This document shows, piece after piece, positions 1-8,515 of a DNA stretch of 64,000 nt. The notes below the pieces were generated by a model. That model was not told where the DNA came from. It was given only the letters and a program-made list of their open reading frames with translations, and made no database searches. The first letter of the stretch is position 1; every line of letters begins with the position of its first letter. A program made the translations under genes and the position numbers. Origin of the DNA: DASUBV01 sp036510065. Lineage in GTDB: Bacteria; Actinomycetota; Actinomycetes; Streptosporangiales; Streptosporangiaceae. The stretch is taken from contig DATCEO010000232.1 in assembly GCA_036510065.1 (NCBI GenBank), forward strand, positions 1 through 64,000. Reading direction: 5' to 3'.

Positions 1-205
1 GGACATGCAGTTCCTGAACGAGGTCGAGGCCGAGGCCGACGCGGTCGGCGCCCGGGTGCGCAAGGCGTGCCAGGAGATGCCCGACCCCGAGCCGCTGTCG
101 ATGTTCGACGACGTCTACACCAGCCCGACCCGGCCGCTGGCGGCCGAGCGGGAGCAGTTCGCCGCTTACCTCGACTCCTTCGTTGAAACGGAGGCCGGGC
201 GATGA
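1..205 (+). CDS. 2-oxoacid dehydrogenase E1 alpha subunit, C-terminal fragment
   Basis: Only the last 67 or so codons are present; the gene is cut by the window's left edge and the frame is open from base 2. The tail (EVEAEADAVGARVRKAC, then MFDDVYTSP) matches the C-terminus of thiamine-diphosphate-dependent E1 alpha subunits of pyruvate or branched-chain oxoacid dehydrogenases. The stop overlaps the ATG of the E1 beta gene (ATGA at 202-205), so the subunits are translationally coupled. Whether the complex uses branched-chain substrates or pyruvate cannot be told from this fragment. Confidence 0.85.
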   Translation, partial: DMQFLNEVEAEADAVGARVRKACQEMPDPEPLSMFDDVYTSPTRPLAAEREQFAAYLDSFVETEAGR

Positions 206-1185
206 CCAGGCTCACCCTGTCCCGGGCGCTCAATGAGGGCCTGCGCAAGGCACTGGAGAACGACCCCAAGGCCCTCATCATGGGCGAGGACGTCGGCAAG
301 CTCGGCGGCGTCTTCCGCGTCACCGACGGCCTGCAGAAGGATTTCGGCGAGGCACGGGTCATCGACACTCCGCTGGCGGAATCGGGCATCATCGGGACGG
401 CGATCGGGCTGGCGCTGCGCGGTTACCGGCCGATCTGCGAGATCCAGTTCGACGGATTCGTGTTCCCGGCCTTCGACCAGATAGTTTCCCAGCTGGCCAA
501 GATGCGCTACCGCTCGCTGGGCAAGCTGAGCCTGCCGATCGTTATCCGGATCCCGTTCGGCGGCGGCATCGGGGCGGTCGAGCACCACAGCGAGTCGCCG
601 GAGGCGCTGTTCGCCCACACCCCGGGCCTCCGCGTGGTTGCCTGCGGCGACCCGGCGGAGGCCTTCTCGATGATCCAGCAGGCGGTCATCAGCGACGACC
701 CGGTGATCTTCTTCGAGCCCAAGCGCCGGTACTGGGACAAGGCCGAGGTGGACATCGCCGGCGGCCTGGCGGCCGCGCTGCCCATGGACCGGGCCCGTAC
801 CCTGGCCGCCGGCACCGACGCGACCGTCCTGACCTACGGGCCGATGGTCCGCACCTGCGCGGAGGCGGCCGTCGCGGCCAGCAAGGACGGCCGGTCCATC
901 GAGGTGATTGACCTTCGCTCGCTGGCCCCGCTCGACACCGAGACGATCTTCGCGTCGGTCCGCCGGACCGGCCGCTGCATCGTCGTGCACGAGGCGACCG
1001 TCTCCGGCGGCATCGGGGCAGAAATCGCCGCGCAGGTCACCCAGGAGTGCTTTTACCAGCTCGAGGCCCCCGTGCTGCGGGTTGGCGGCTACTCCACCCC
1101 GTACCCGCCGTCCCGGCTGGAGGAGTACTACCTGCCGGACCTGGACCGGGTCCTGGACGCCGTCGACCGCAGCCTCGGCTACTGA
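202..1185 (+). CDS. 2-oxoacid dehydrogenase E1 beta subunit (BkdB/PdhB type)
   Basis: This 327-aa protein is the beta half of the heterotetrameric E1 that decarboxylates a 2-oxoacid and passes the acyl group to lipoyl-E2. The N-terminal transketolase-like pyrimidine-binding domain (about residues 4-180) starts with LSRALNEGLRKALE and MGEDVGKLGGVFRVT and contains the family signature DTPLAESGIIGTAIGLAL. A C-terminal transketolase domain (about 195-315) follows. Its length is normal for the family. It sits between E1 alpha (4-nt overlap) and E2 (9-nt gap), a classic operon. The beta sequence fits the branched-chain or pyruvate subfamily of actinobacteria; substrate specificity is an inference. 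Confidence 0.93.
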   Translation: MTRLTLSRALNEGLRKALENDPKALIMGEDVGKLGGVFRVTDGLQKDFGEARVIDTPLAESGIIGTAIGLALRGYRPICEIQFDGFVFPAFDQIVSQLAKMRYRSLGKLSLPIVIRIPFGGGIGAVEHHSESPEALFAHTPGLRVVACGDPAEAFSMIQQAVISDDPVIFFEPKRRYWDKAEVDIAGGLAAALPMDRARTLAAGTDATVLTYGPMVRTCAEAAVAASKDGRSIEVIDLRSLAPLDTETIFASVRRTGRCIVVHEATVSGGIGAEIAAQVTQECFYQLEAPVLRVGGYSTPYPPSRLEEYYLPDLDRVLDAVDRSLGY

Positions 1186-1194
1186 GAGGGCCGC

Positions 1195-2646
1195 ATGTCA
1201 GAGCTCAGGCAGTTCAAGCTTCCCGACGTCGGAGAGGGCCTCACCGAGGCGGACATCGTCAAGTGGCACGTGCAGGTCGGTGAGACGGTCAAGGTCAACC
1301 AGATCATCGTGGACATCGAGACGGCCAAGGCGGTCGTCGAGCTGCCCAGCCCGCACGCGGGCGTAGTGTCCAGCCTGCTCGTCGCCGAGGGCGCCACGGT
1401 CGACGTGGGCACGCCGATCATCTCCATCGAGGTCGGCGCCACATCCGGTGAGGCCGGTGCACCCGCAGCAGGTCCCCTGCCCCTGCAGACCAGCACGGCG
1501 GCCGACCTGGTCCCCCCGCCGCCGCCCGAGGCGGTCACCGAGACGGGCGCCGAGCCGGGGGCGCCCCAGGCACCCCAGCCGGAGCGTCAGGCCGTACTGG
1601 TCGGCTACGGCGTCAAGCTGGGCGCGACGACACGCCGGGCCCGCAAGCCCGGCGCCGGTCGCGGCCGGTCTCATCCGGTCCCGCCGGGCGGCGCGAACGG
1701 GTCCGCCGGGCTCGCGACGGCCGCGCCGGCTGCCCCGGCTCAGCCCGGCGGCGCGTCGCTGGCCAAGCCGCCCGTGCGCAAGCTGGCCAGGGACCTGGGC
1801 GTGGACCTGGGGACGCTCACGGGAACGGGGCCGGGCGGCTCGATTACCCGCGACGACGTCGAGGCGGCCACCGCCGGGGCGGCGGGGACCGCCGGGGCGG
1901 CGGGGACCAGCGGCACTGCCGTGGCCAGCCCAGGGTCAGCGCTGCCACGCGAGGAGCGGATCCCGATCCGGGGCGTCCGCAAGCACACGGCGGCGGCCAT
2001 GACCGCCAGCGCGTTCACCGCCCCGCACGTCACCATGTTCCTGCAGATCGACATCACCCAGACAATGGCGGCCACGGCCCGGCTCCGGGAACTGCCGGAC
2101 TTCGAGGGCATCAAGGTGTCGCCGCTGCTGCTGGTAGCCAAGGCCCTGCTCGTGGCCGCGGCCCGGCACCCAATGATCAACTCCGCCTGGGACGAGGCCG
2201 CTCAGGAGATCGTGGTCCGCCGCTACGTGAACCTGGGCATCGCGGCCGCTACCGACCGCGGGCTGGTCGTGCCCAGCATCAAGGACGCCCAGGCGCTCAG
2301 CCTGCCGGACCTGGCCCGGGCGCTCCAGGACCTGGCCGCAGCCGCCCGGGCAGGCCGGTCCACGCCCGCCGACCTGGCCGGCGGCACGATCAGCATCACC
2401 AACGTCGGGGTCTTCGGCGTCGACACCGGTACCCCGATCCTGCCGCCGGGCGAGACCGCGATCCTCGCGTTCGGCCAGGTCAAGGATGCGCCATGGGTAG
2501 ACCAGGGCGAGCTGGCGGTTCGTAAGGTGTGCACGCTGGGCATGTCGTTCGACCACCGCGTCGTGGACGGCGACCTCGGCGCGGCGGTGCTGCGGGACGT
2601 GGGCGCGATGCTGACCGATCCGCTGCGGATGCTGGCCTGGGCCTGA
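1195..2646 (+). CDS. 2-oxoacid dehydrogenase E2, dihydrolipoamide acyltransferase
   Basis: This 483-aa E2 core transfers the acyl group from E1 to CoA. There is one N-terminal lipoyl domain (residues 5-80) with the modified lysine in IETAKAVVELP (Lys45). A long Ala/Pro/Gly linker follows, then a peripheral-subunit-binding domain (about 190-225, RKLARDLGVDLGTLTGTGPG) and a catalytic domain ending in SFDHRVVDGD with active-site His454 and Asp458. The linker contains a short alternating AAGTAGAAGT tract. No E3 gene follows, so dihydrolipoamide dehydrogenase must be supplied from elsewhere. The gene lies 9 nt after E1 beta. Confidence 0.95.
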   Translation: MSELRQFKLPDVGEGLTEADIVKWHVQVGETVKVNQIIVDIETAKAVVELPSPHAGVVSSLLVAEGATVDVGTPIISIEVGATSGEAGAPAAGPLPLQTSTAADLVPPPPPEAVTETGAEPGAPQAPQPERQAVLVGYGVKLGATTRRARKPGAGRGRSHPVPPGGANGSAGLATAAPAAPAQPGGASLAKPPVRKLARDLGVDLGTLTGTGPGGSITRDDVEAATAGAAGTAGAAGTSGTAVASPGSALPREERIPIRGVRKHTAAAMTASAFTAPHVTMFLQIDITQTMAATARLRELPDFEGIKVSPLLLVAKALLVAAARHPMINSAWDEAAQEIVVRRYVNLGIAAATDRGLVVPSIKDAQALSLPDLARALQDLAAAARAGRSTPADLAGGTISITNVGVFGVDTGTPILPPGETAILAFGQVKDAPWVDQGELAVRKVCTLGMSFDHRVVDGDLGAAVLRDVGAMLTDPLRMLAWA

Positions 2647-2717
2647 CCGGGCCCAGCCATCCGGCAGGCGGCGGTACTGCGGTACTGACAAGCCGGGAGA
2701 GAGACCGGAGGAATTCG

Positions 2718-3011
2718 ATGATCAGGCACGTGGTGATGTTCACCTGGAAGGCTGGGGCCAGCGCGGAGCAGAAGCAGCGGGTACTGACCGAACTGCGGGC
2801 GCTGCCGCCGCTGATGACGGGCATGCGCGCCTACCAGGCGGGACCCGACGCTGGGCTGGAGGCGGGCAACTTCGACTTCGCCGTGGTGGCGGACTTCGAG
2901 GACGTGGCCAGCTACGTCGCTTACCGCGACCACCCGGCGCACCGCGCCGTCATCAAGGAAAGCATCGTTCCCATCCGCCAGGACCGGGCCGCCGTCCAGT
3001 ACGAGGTCTGA
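2718..3011 (+). CDS. Dabb (stress-responsive alpha/beta barrel) domain protein
   Basis: This 97-aa protein is a single Dabb ferredoxin-like domain. It begins IRHVVMFTWKAGASAEQ and ends with the conserved stretch VAYRDHPAHRAVI; both are hallmarks of these dimeric barrels. The ATG at 2718 is preceded by GGAGGAA at 2707-2713. It lies 71 nt downstream of the E2 gene on the same strand and may be co-transcribed. Family members range from stress proteins to polyketide cyclases, so no substrate can be assigned. The nearest gene on the right converges on it. Confidence 0.85.
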   Translation: MIRHVVMFTWKAGASAEQKQRVLTELRALPPLMTGMRAYQAGPDAGLEAGNFDFAVVADFEDVASYVAYRDHPAHRAVIKESIVPIRQDRAAVQYEV

Positions 3012-3066
3012 CGTCCCGTCCGCACGGACCCCGGTCGCGATCACGAGCCGCGGGGTTTCGGGCTGG

Positions 3067-4893
3067 CTAGAAGGCTTCCTCGGGTAGCTCCATGACGTCC
3101 AGGGAGGTCGCCTCGGCGATCTCGCGCTCCGCGGCCAGCCGGGGCAGCACCGTCGCCGCGAAGAACCGGGCGGCCGCGACCTTGCCCTCGTAGAACGCCC
3201 GGTCGGCAGGCCCGGCGCCCTCGTCCAGCCGGGCCAGGGCCACGTCGGCCTGCCAGGCCAGCAGCCAGCCGATCACCAGGTCCCCGAGCGCCAGCAGCAG
3301 CCGGGTGGTGTTCAGCCCGGCCCGGTAGATCTCGGCCGGCTGGGCCAGGCTCCCGGCCAGGTAGCCGTCCATCGCGGCCACGATCGCCTCGATGTTGTCC
3401 GCCGCCGCGGCCAGCGCGGCGCGCTCGGCCTTCAGCCGTCCGTTGCCGCCGTCCGCGGCTGCGAACTCGCGGATCTTGCCGGTCAGCTGGCCCAGCGCCG
3501 CGCCCCGGGTCCGGATGATCTTGCGGAAGTACAGGTCCATGCCCTGGATCGCCGTCGTGCCCTCGTAGAGGCTGTCGATCTTGGCGTCCCGCAGGTACTG
3601 CTCGATCGGGTAGTCCTGCAGGTAGCCCGAGCCGCCCAGGGTCTGCAGCGACTGGGTCAGCTGCTCGAAGGCGCGCTCCGACCCGGCCCCCTTGACCACC
3701 GGCAGCAGCAGGTCGTTCAGCGCCACCGCCTGCTCGTCCCGCTCACCGCGGGCGGCCGCGACCTGCACGGCATCCTGGATGCTCGCCGTGTAGAGGACCA
3801 GCGCGCGCATGCCCTCGGCGTAGGCCTTCTGCAGCATCAGGCTGCGGCGCACATCCGGGTGGTGCATGATCGTCACCCGCGGCGCGGCCTTGTTGGCCAT
3901 CTGGGTCAGGTCGGCGCCCTGGACCCGGTTCTTCGCGAAGTCCAGCGCGTTCAGGTAGCCGGTGGACAGCGCGGCGATGGCCTTGGTGCCGACCATCATC
4001 CGGGCGAACTCGATGATCATGAACATCTGGCGGATGCCGTCGTGCACGCCGCCGATCAGCGTGCCCACCGCCGGCTGCTCCGCGCCGAAGGTCAGCTCGC
4101 AGGTCGTGGAGACCTTCAGGCCCATCTTGTGCTCGACCCCGGTCACGTAGACGCCGTTGCGCTCGCCTAGCTCACCGTTCTCCCCCACCTGGTACTTGGG
4201 GACCAGGAACATCGACAGACCCTTGGTGCCGGGCCCGGCACCCTCGGGGCGGGCCAGCACGACGTGCAGGATGTTGTCGGACAGGTCATGCTCGGCGCTG
4301 GTGATGAAGCGCTTGACGCCCTCGATGTGCCAGGTGCCGTCGCTCTGCTGGATCGCCTTGGTCCGGCCCGCGCCCACGTCCGACCCGGCATCGGGCTCGG
4401 TAAGCACCATCGTGTAGGCCCACCGGTTGGCGACCGCGTGCTCGGCGATCCGCTTCTGCTCGGGGGTGCCGAGCTCCCACAGCGTCCGGGAGAAGGAGCC
4501 CACGCTCGCGTACATCCAGACCGCCGGGTTGGCCCCCAGGATCAGCTCGCCGACGGCCCAGCCCAGCGAGCGCGGCACGCTCGTGCCCCCTAGCTCGGCG
4601 GGCAGGTCGAGGCGGAACCACTCGGCGTCGATAAAGGCCTGGTAGGACCGCTTGAACGCGGCGGGGAGCTGGACTGAGCGCGTGGCCGGGTCGAACACCG
4701 GGGGGTTGCGGTCGGCCGCGACGAAGGACTCGGCTACCGGGCCGGTGGCCAGCCGCTCGACCTCGTCAAGGATGCCGCGAGCGGTCTCCTCGTCGATGTC
4801 GGGATAGGGCTCGGCGCCCAGCAGGTCCTGGCGCCTGAGCACCTCGAACAGATTGAACTCGATGTCCCGGAGGTTGCTCTTGAAGTGCCCCAT
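3067..4893 (-). CDS. Acyl-CoA dehydrogenase, long FadE5-like type
   Basis: This 608-aa flavoprotein should carry out the alpha,beta-dehydrogenation of acyl-CoA, the first step of beta-oxidation. MGHFKSNLRDIEFNLFEVL is the usual start of this actinobacterial subfamily and has GGAGGG at 4898-4903; an in-frame ATG at 4920 is less likely. The FAD-binding middle domain shows MVLTEPDAGSDVG and FITSAEHDLSDNI. The C-terminal helical domain has SLYEGTTAIQGMDLYFRK with the expected catalytic Glu, plus a C-terminal extension typical of the ~600-aa class. The substrate chain length is not visible. A perfect 12-bp palindrome lies just upstream. Confidence 0.92.
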   Translation of the reverse strand: MGHFKSNLRDIEFNLFEVLRRQDLLGAEPYPDIDEETARGILDEVERLATGPVAESFVAADRNPPVFDPATRSVQLPAAFKRSYQAFIDAEWFRLDLPAELGGTSVPRSLGWAVGELILGANPAVWMYASVGSFSRTLWELGTPEQKRIAEHAVANRWAYTMVLTEPDAGSDVGAGRTKAIQQSDGTWHIEGVKRFITSAEHDLSDNILHVVLARPEGAGPGTKGLSMFLVPKYQVGENGELGERNGVYVTGVEHKMGLKVSTTCELTFGAEQPAVGTLIGGVHDGIRQMFMIIEFARMMVGTKAIAALSTGYLNALDFAKNRVQGADLTQMANKAAPRVTIMHHPDVRRSLMLQKAYAEGMRALVLYTASIQDAVQVAAARGERDEQAVALNDLLLPVVKGAGSERAFEQLTQSLQTLGGSGYLQDYPIEQYLRDAKIDSLYEGTTAIQGMDLYFRKIIRTRGAALGQLTGKIREFAAADGGNGRLKAERAALAAAADNIEAIVAAMDGYLAGSLAQPAEIYRAGLNTTRLLLALGDLVIGWLLAWQADVALARLDEGAGPADRAFYEGKVAAARFFAATVLPRLAAEREIAEATSLDVMELPEEAF

Positions 4894-4925
4894 CGTGCCC
4901 TCCCCGCAGGCAGCGGCCATTTCTC

Positions 4926-4937
4926 TACTAGCTAGTA
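4926..4937. promoter_or_regulatory. 12-bp palindrome upstream of acyl-CoA dehydrogenase
   Basis: TACTAGCTAGTA is a perfect self-complementary 12-mer, 33-44 bp upstream of the acyl-CoA dehydrogenase start and inside an AT-richer promoter-like stretch. Position and symmetry suggest an operator. No regulator gene is adjacent, so the binding protein is unknown. Confidence 0.45.
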
Positions 4938-5172
4938 ACGTACCTAGCCAAGGTACCCTGACCTACCGGCCAGTAACAAATGCCGGCCGCATCCTCAGCC
5001 GGGGAACAACCTCGCCCATTGCGTCGAGCCTGACCAGCTTGCGAACGACGCTCAGGGGCCCTATCCCTGACTCGTGCAAATTGGCCTGCCGATCTGGCAA
5101 CCCGCCGAGCCAGGTCAACGGCCTGCCCCGCCGGTCGGGTTAGCCTGCCGTTGTGGCATCCCTGGAGGGTTG

Positions 5173-6375
5173 ATGACTGACGGTGACGGCTCGCCAGGAG
5201 GTGGCCGGTACTCGGGAGCCCGGCGCCGTCCCGGGCCGTTGCCCGCGCAGCAGCGGCTGATGGCGCAGATCGCCGCGGGCCGCAAGGCCCGGCAGCAGCG
5301 CGCCCTGCTGGCCATCCTGGGCGGCATGTCAGCGCTCGTCCTGGTCGCCTCCGGCGGCTCCTGGGCCCTGACCAGCTACATCACCGGCCATGTCGGCCGG
5401 GTCAGCGCGGGGACGTCCGGGACGCCGAGCAGCGGGCCGCTGAACATCCTGGTCGCCGGGGTGGACATCAGGGCCGGGCTCACGCGCCGTCAGCAGCTCC
5501 GGCTGCATGTCGGCCGCACGGTCAGCAGCAACTCCGACACCCTCATGCTCGCGCATGTCCCAGCGGACCACAGCTACGTTCAGGTGATCAGCCTGCCGCG
5601 CGACTCGTGGGTCAACATCCCCGGCCACGGCATGAACAAGATCAACGCGGCGTTCGGGATCGGCGGCCCGCCGCTGATGGTGCGCACGGTCGCCGCGGCC
5701 ACCGGACTGACGATCAACGACTACATCGAGGTCAACTTCCTTGGGTTCGTCAAGGTCATTGATGCCGTCGGCGGCGTCAACATCTGCCTGCCCTTTGCCG
5801 TCAACGACGCCTACAGCGGCCTGCGCCTGTCCGCCGGGGCACACCACGTCAACGGCATCACCGCGCTGGAGTTTGCCCGCGATCGTCATTCCTTCGCGGC
5901 ATCCGACCTGGCCAGGATCGGTGATCAGCAGCAGCTTCTCGCCACCCTGCTGAGCCAGGTGGCGAACGCGGGCACGCTCAGCAACCCCTTTGCGCTCCGC
6001 CGGCTGCTGTCGTCGGTCACCTCGGCCATCCGGGTGGACCAGGGCCTCAACGTCGTGAGCCTGGCCAATCAGCTACGCGGAATCCGGCCGCGCGACGTCG
6101 CCTTCTCGACCGTGCCGCTGGCCAGCCTCAACTACCAGACGCCGGGCGGGCAGTCGGCGGTGCTCTGGAACGCCAGCGAGGCTGGCCAGCTGTTCACCGC
6201 ACTCCGCAACGATCAGCGGCCCGCCACCTTCCCCCGCCTGCGCCTGCACCGCCGGCACGCCGCGGGCCGGGGAAAGGGCCACCGCAGCCCGGCCCCGACC
6301 ACGGCGAGCCCGGCCCCCAGCCAGGCGGCACCGCCGTCCCAGCAGAAGACCGCGGCCCAGACCGCCTGCCGGTAG
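5173..6375 (+). CDS. LytR-CpsA-Psr (LCP) family cell-wall glycopolymer ligase
   Basis: This 400-aa membrane-anchored protein should attach lipid-linked glycopolymers to peptidoglycan outside the cell. The ATG at 5173 has GGAGG at 5164-5168. A short basic cytoplasmic tail is followed by one transmembrane helix (about residues 44-66). The LCP domain (about 90-300) shows NILVAGVD, NSDTLMLAHV, VISLPRDSWV, KINAAFGIGG, VDAVGGVNICLP-type strands and ALEFARDRH with the conserved Arg/Asp residues that bind pyrophosphate. The C-terminal 60 residues are basic and Pro/Ala-rich. The next gene converges on it across a strong hairpin. Confidence 0.93.
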   Translation: MTDGDGSPGGGRYSGARRRPGPLPAQQRLMAQIAAGRKARQQRALLAILGGMSALVLVASGGSWALTSYITGHVGRVSAGTSGTPSSGPLNILVAGVDIRAGLTRRQQLRLHVGRTVSSNSDTLMLAHVPADHSYVQVISLPRDSWVNIPGHGMNKINAAFGIGGPPLMVRTVAAATGLTINDYIEVNFLGFVKVIDAVGGVNICLPFAVNDAYSGLRLSAGAHHVNGITALEFARDRHSFAASDLARIGDQQQLLATLLSQVANAGTLSNPFALRRLLSSVTSAIRVDQGLNVVSLANQLRGIRPRDVAFSTVPLASLNYQTPGGQSAVLWNASEAGQLFTALRNDQRPATFPRLRLHRRHAAGRGKGHRSPAPTTASPAPSQAAPPSQQKTAAQTACR

Positions 6376-6381
6376 GTAGCG

Positions 6382-6407
6382 CTGCCGGCAGGCAGCCCTG
6401 CCGGCAG
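6382..6407. terminator. Bidirectional hairpin between convergent genes
   Basis: CTGCCGGCAGG and CCTGCCGGCAG form an 11-bp perfect stem with a 4-nt loop. It sits between the LCP stop and the stop of the convergent gene. There is no T-run, which is common for actinobacterial terminators. Confidence 0.6.
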
Positions 6408-6424
6408 GCAGGCCGTCGGCCTGC

Positions 6425-7069
6425 TCAGGCCTCGGGCGGGAATGAGGTACCGGGGTCCGGGTCGCGGAGCGTGGTGTCGGGAGCGGGCTCCCCGAACGTG
6501 GCGTCCGGCCCGGGATCGGGGAAGGTGGAGCTGCCCGACTCCGGGACCGTCGTGCCCCCGGCCGGCGGCGGGAACGTGGTCGGTCCCCCGGACTCCGGGA
6601 CCGTCGTGCCGCCAGCGGGCGGCGGGAACGTGGTCGGGCCGCTCGGCGGCGGGTACGTCGAGCCGCCGGCGGGCGGGAAGCCGGGCGGGGGCGGATCGGC
6701 AACGGGGCTGCTGCCGGGGCCGGCCGGGCCACCGGGAGGCGGGCTACCCGGAGGCGGGCTACCCGGCCCCGCCGGCCCGCCGGGACCGCCCGGTGCGGGC
6801 CAGCCGGTCGGCTGGAGGGCGAGGCTGATGCCGTTCTCCGCTTCGTGGGCGGAGATCTCGGCGATCAGCGCCGCGATCTGCTCCTGTGACTGCGGTGTGC
6901 CCCGGTCGGTCTGCTTCGCGTAGACCAGGGCCCCGAGGTTGCGCAGCAGGACGTCGGCGCGCTTGTCGGCCTGCGCCTGGTCCAGCCGCGCCCGGCCTTC
7001 CCTGGCGGTCTCCTGGGCCTGCTGCGCCAGCTGCGTGGCCTGCGCCTTGACCTTGTCCATCAGTCCCAT
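6425..7069 (-). CDS. Uncharacterised coiled-coil protein with Pro/Gly repeat tail
   Basis: This 214-aa protein starts MGLMDKVKAQATQLAQQAQE with GGAGG at 7076-7080. An in-frame upstream extension exists but has no support. Residues 1-45 form an Ala/Gln-rich amphipathic helix, followed by a small helical region (ADVLLRNLGALVYAKQTDRG) resembling the short bacterial domain often placed before SHOCT-like or proline-rich tails. The rest is low-complexity Pro/Gly/Thr, including 18-residue repeats (PPPAGGTTVPESGG) mirrored by a 54-bp DNA repeat with units near 6537 and 6591. There is no signal peptide. Function unknown. Confidence 0.7.
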   Translation of the reverse strand: MGLMDKVKAQATQLAQQAQETAREGRARLDQAQADKRADVLLRNLGALVYAKQTDRGTPQSQEQIAALIAEISAHEAENGISLALQPTGWPAPGGPGGPAGPGSPPPGSPPPGGPAGPGSSPVADPPPPGFPPAGGSTYPPPSGPTTFPPPAGGTTVPESGGPTTFPPPAGGTTVPESGSSTFPDPGPDATFGEPAPDTTLRDPDPGTSFPPEA

Positions 7070-7287
7070 AACTGCCTCCACGGGCACCCGGATACCGCTA
7101 CCCGGAGCGCCGACGACGTGACGAGCCACTGTTGTCGCGCTACGCCGCCAGCCTACGCGCCACCACCCGCGCGGGCAGTCTCGCGGCCGCTCAGCCAGCC
7201 GCTCGGCCGACCAGGGACCGCGACCGGCCGGGTGGCCCGTAGAGAGCACGAGGCCAGCCCGGATAGTTGCACCGATCATCGCGCGAA

Positions 7288-8417
7288 TCAGGCCGATCCG
7301 GTCAGCGTCAGCGCGCCGAGGGCCAGCGCCATCGACAGCGGGACGGCGACCAGGCCGAGGCGGCTGGCACGCGCAAGCGAGGGCTCCGCGCCCGCGCCCC
7401 GCGCCGCCCGCAGCCACAGCAGCCAGGCCAGCGAGCCCGTGACGCAGAGGTTCGGCCCGAGGTTCAGACCAATCAGGAGTGAAAACGGATGGCTCGGCGC
7501 CCGTGCCGCCAGCAGCGACGCAGCCGGCAGGTTGTTGAGCGCGACCGTGGCCAGGGCGGCCACCGCCGCGGTAGCCCAGCCGTCGAGGTGCGCCAGCAAC
7601 ATCGCGGGACCGGCCCAGGCCCGGCCGACGGCGCCCAGCGCGACCGCCACGCCGAACAGGCCGATCAGGACCGGCAGGCCCAGCACCGCGAGGACCTCGC
7701 CCGGCTGCTCCCGGCGCTGGGCCAGGCGGATCGCCGCGGCCACCGTCCCGACCGCCGCACCGGGATGGCCGGCGAGCGGAGCGTGACGACCAGCACGGTA
7801 GCCACCAGCACGGCAGCCAGCCCGACGCCGAGCACGGGCCGCTCGGCCGGCTCGAGGTCCCCGGACTGCCCGGCCCAGGCCCGCAGCGAGCGCCGCTCGC
7901 CGACGCCGACCACGACCGCCGTGACGGCCAGGGCGGCCATGGCGGGCAGCCACATCCGGGCGAAGAACTGGCCGCCGGTCAGGTGCAGATGGCCGAGCAC
8001 GATCAGGTTCGTCAGGTTCGACCCCGGCAGCAGCAGCGAGCCCGCGTTGGACAGCAGCAGGCAGGCGTACAGCAGCGCGGGCCCGGCGGCGCCGTGCCGG
8101 CTCCGCGCGGTATACACCAGGACCGGGGTCAGGAACGCTACTGAGGTGTCCAGGTTCAGCGTGACGGTGACCGCCGCGATGATCGGCACGGCGCCGGCGA
8201 ACAGCGGCGTGCCCCGCCGGGCGCCTCGCGCGAGCTGGCGGCCGGTCCAGGCGAAGAGCCCGTCGCCGTCGGCCACCAGGCCGATCAGCAGCAGCCCGGC
8301 CACGAGCACGAACGGGGACCAGTCCTGCGCCGCGGCCTGCTGGGCGTCGTGCGGCCGCAGAGCGAACGCCGCCGCGGCCCCGACCACTCCGGCGGCCGCG
8401 AGCAGGCGGGGCAGCAC
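7288..8417 (-). pseudogene. ArsB-like/SLC13-fold membrane transporter, frameshifted
   Basis: Two overlapping frames together encode one membrane permease of the ArsB/NhaD superfamily. The first (from GTG 8417) carries the N-terminal half (LNLDTSVAFLTPVLVYTARS, LLLSNAGSLLLPGSNLTN). The second carries the C-terminal half (VALNNLPAASLLAARAP, LLIGLNLGPNLCVTGSLAW), which resembles the asparagine-rich loop of arsenical pumps. Continuity is lost at about 7761-7764, in CCGGG; one extra base there would read through as IPGAAVGTV. Otherwise the sequence looks intact, so a recent mutation or a sequencing error are both possible. It starts about 100 nt after gltX on the same strand. Confidence 0.75.
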
Positions 8418-8515
8418 TGCGGACCGGTCCTGGCGGCCAGGCCCGGCGCCCGCGGCGGCCGCCGGGCCGGCGGGATCCGCGGCGCCGTCAGGGTCCTGCG
8501 ACGGACTCAGGTTGC

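Noticed and set aside
166..990. Long minus-strand ORF under E1 beta
   Set aside because: Antisense shadow in high-GC DNA; the plus strand carries a clear conserved enzyme.
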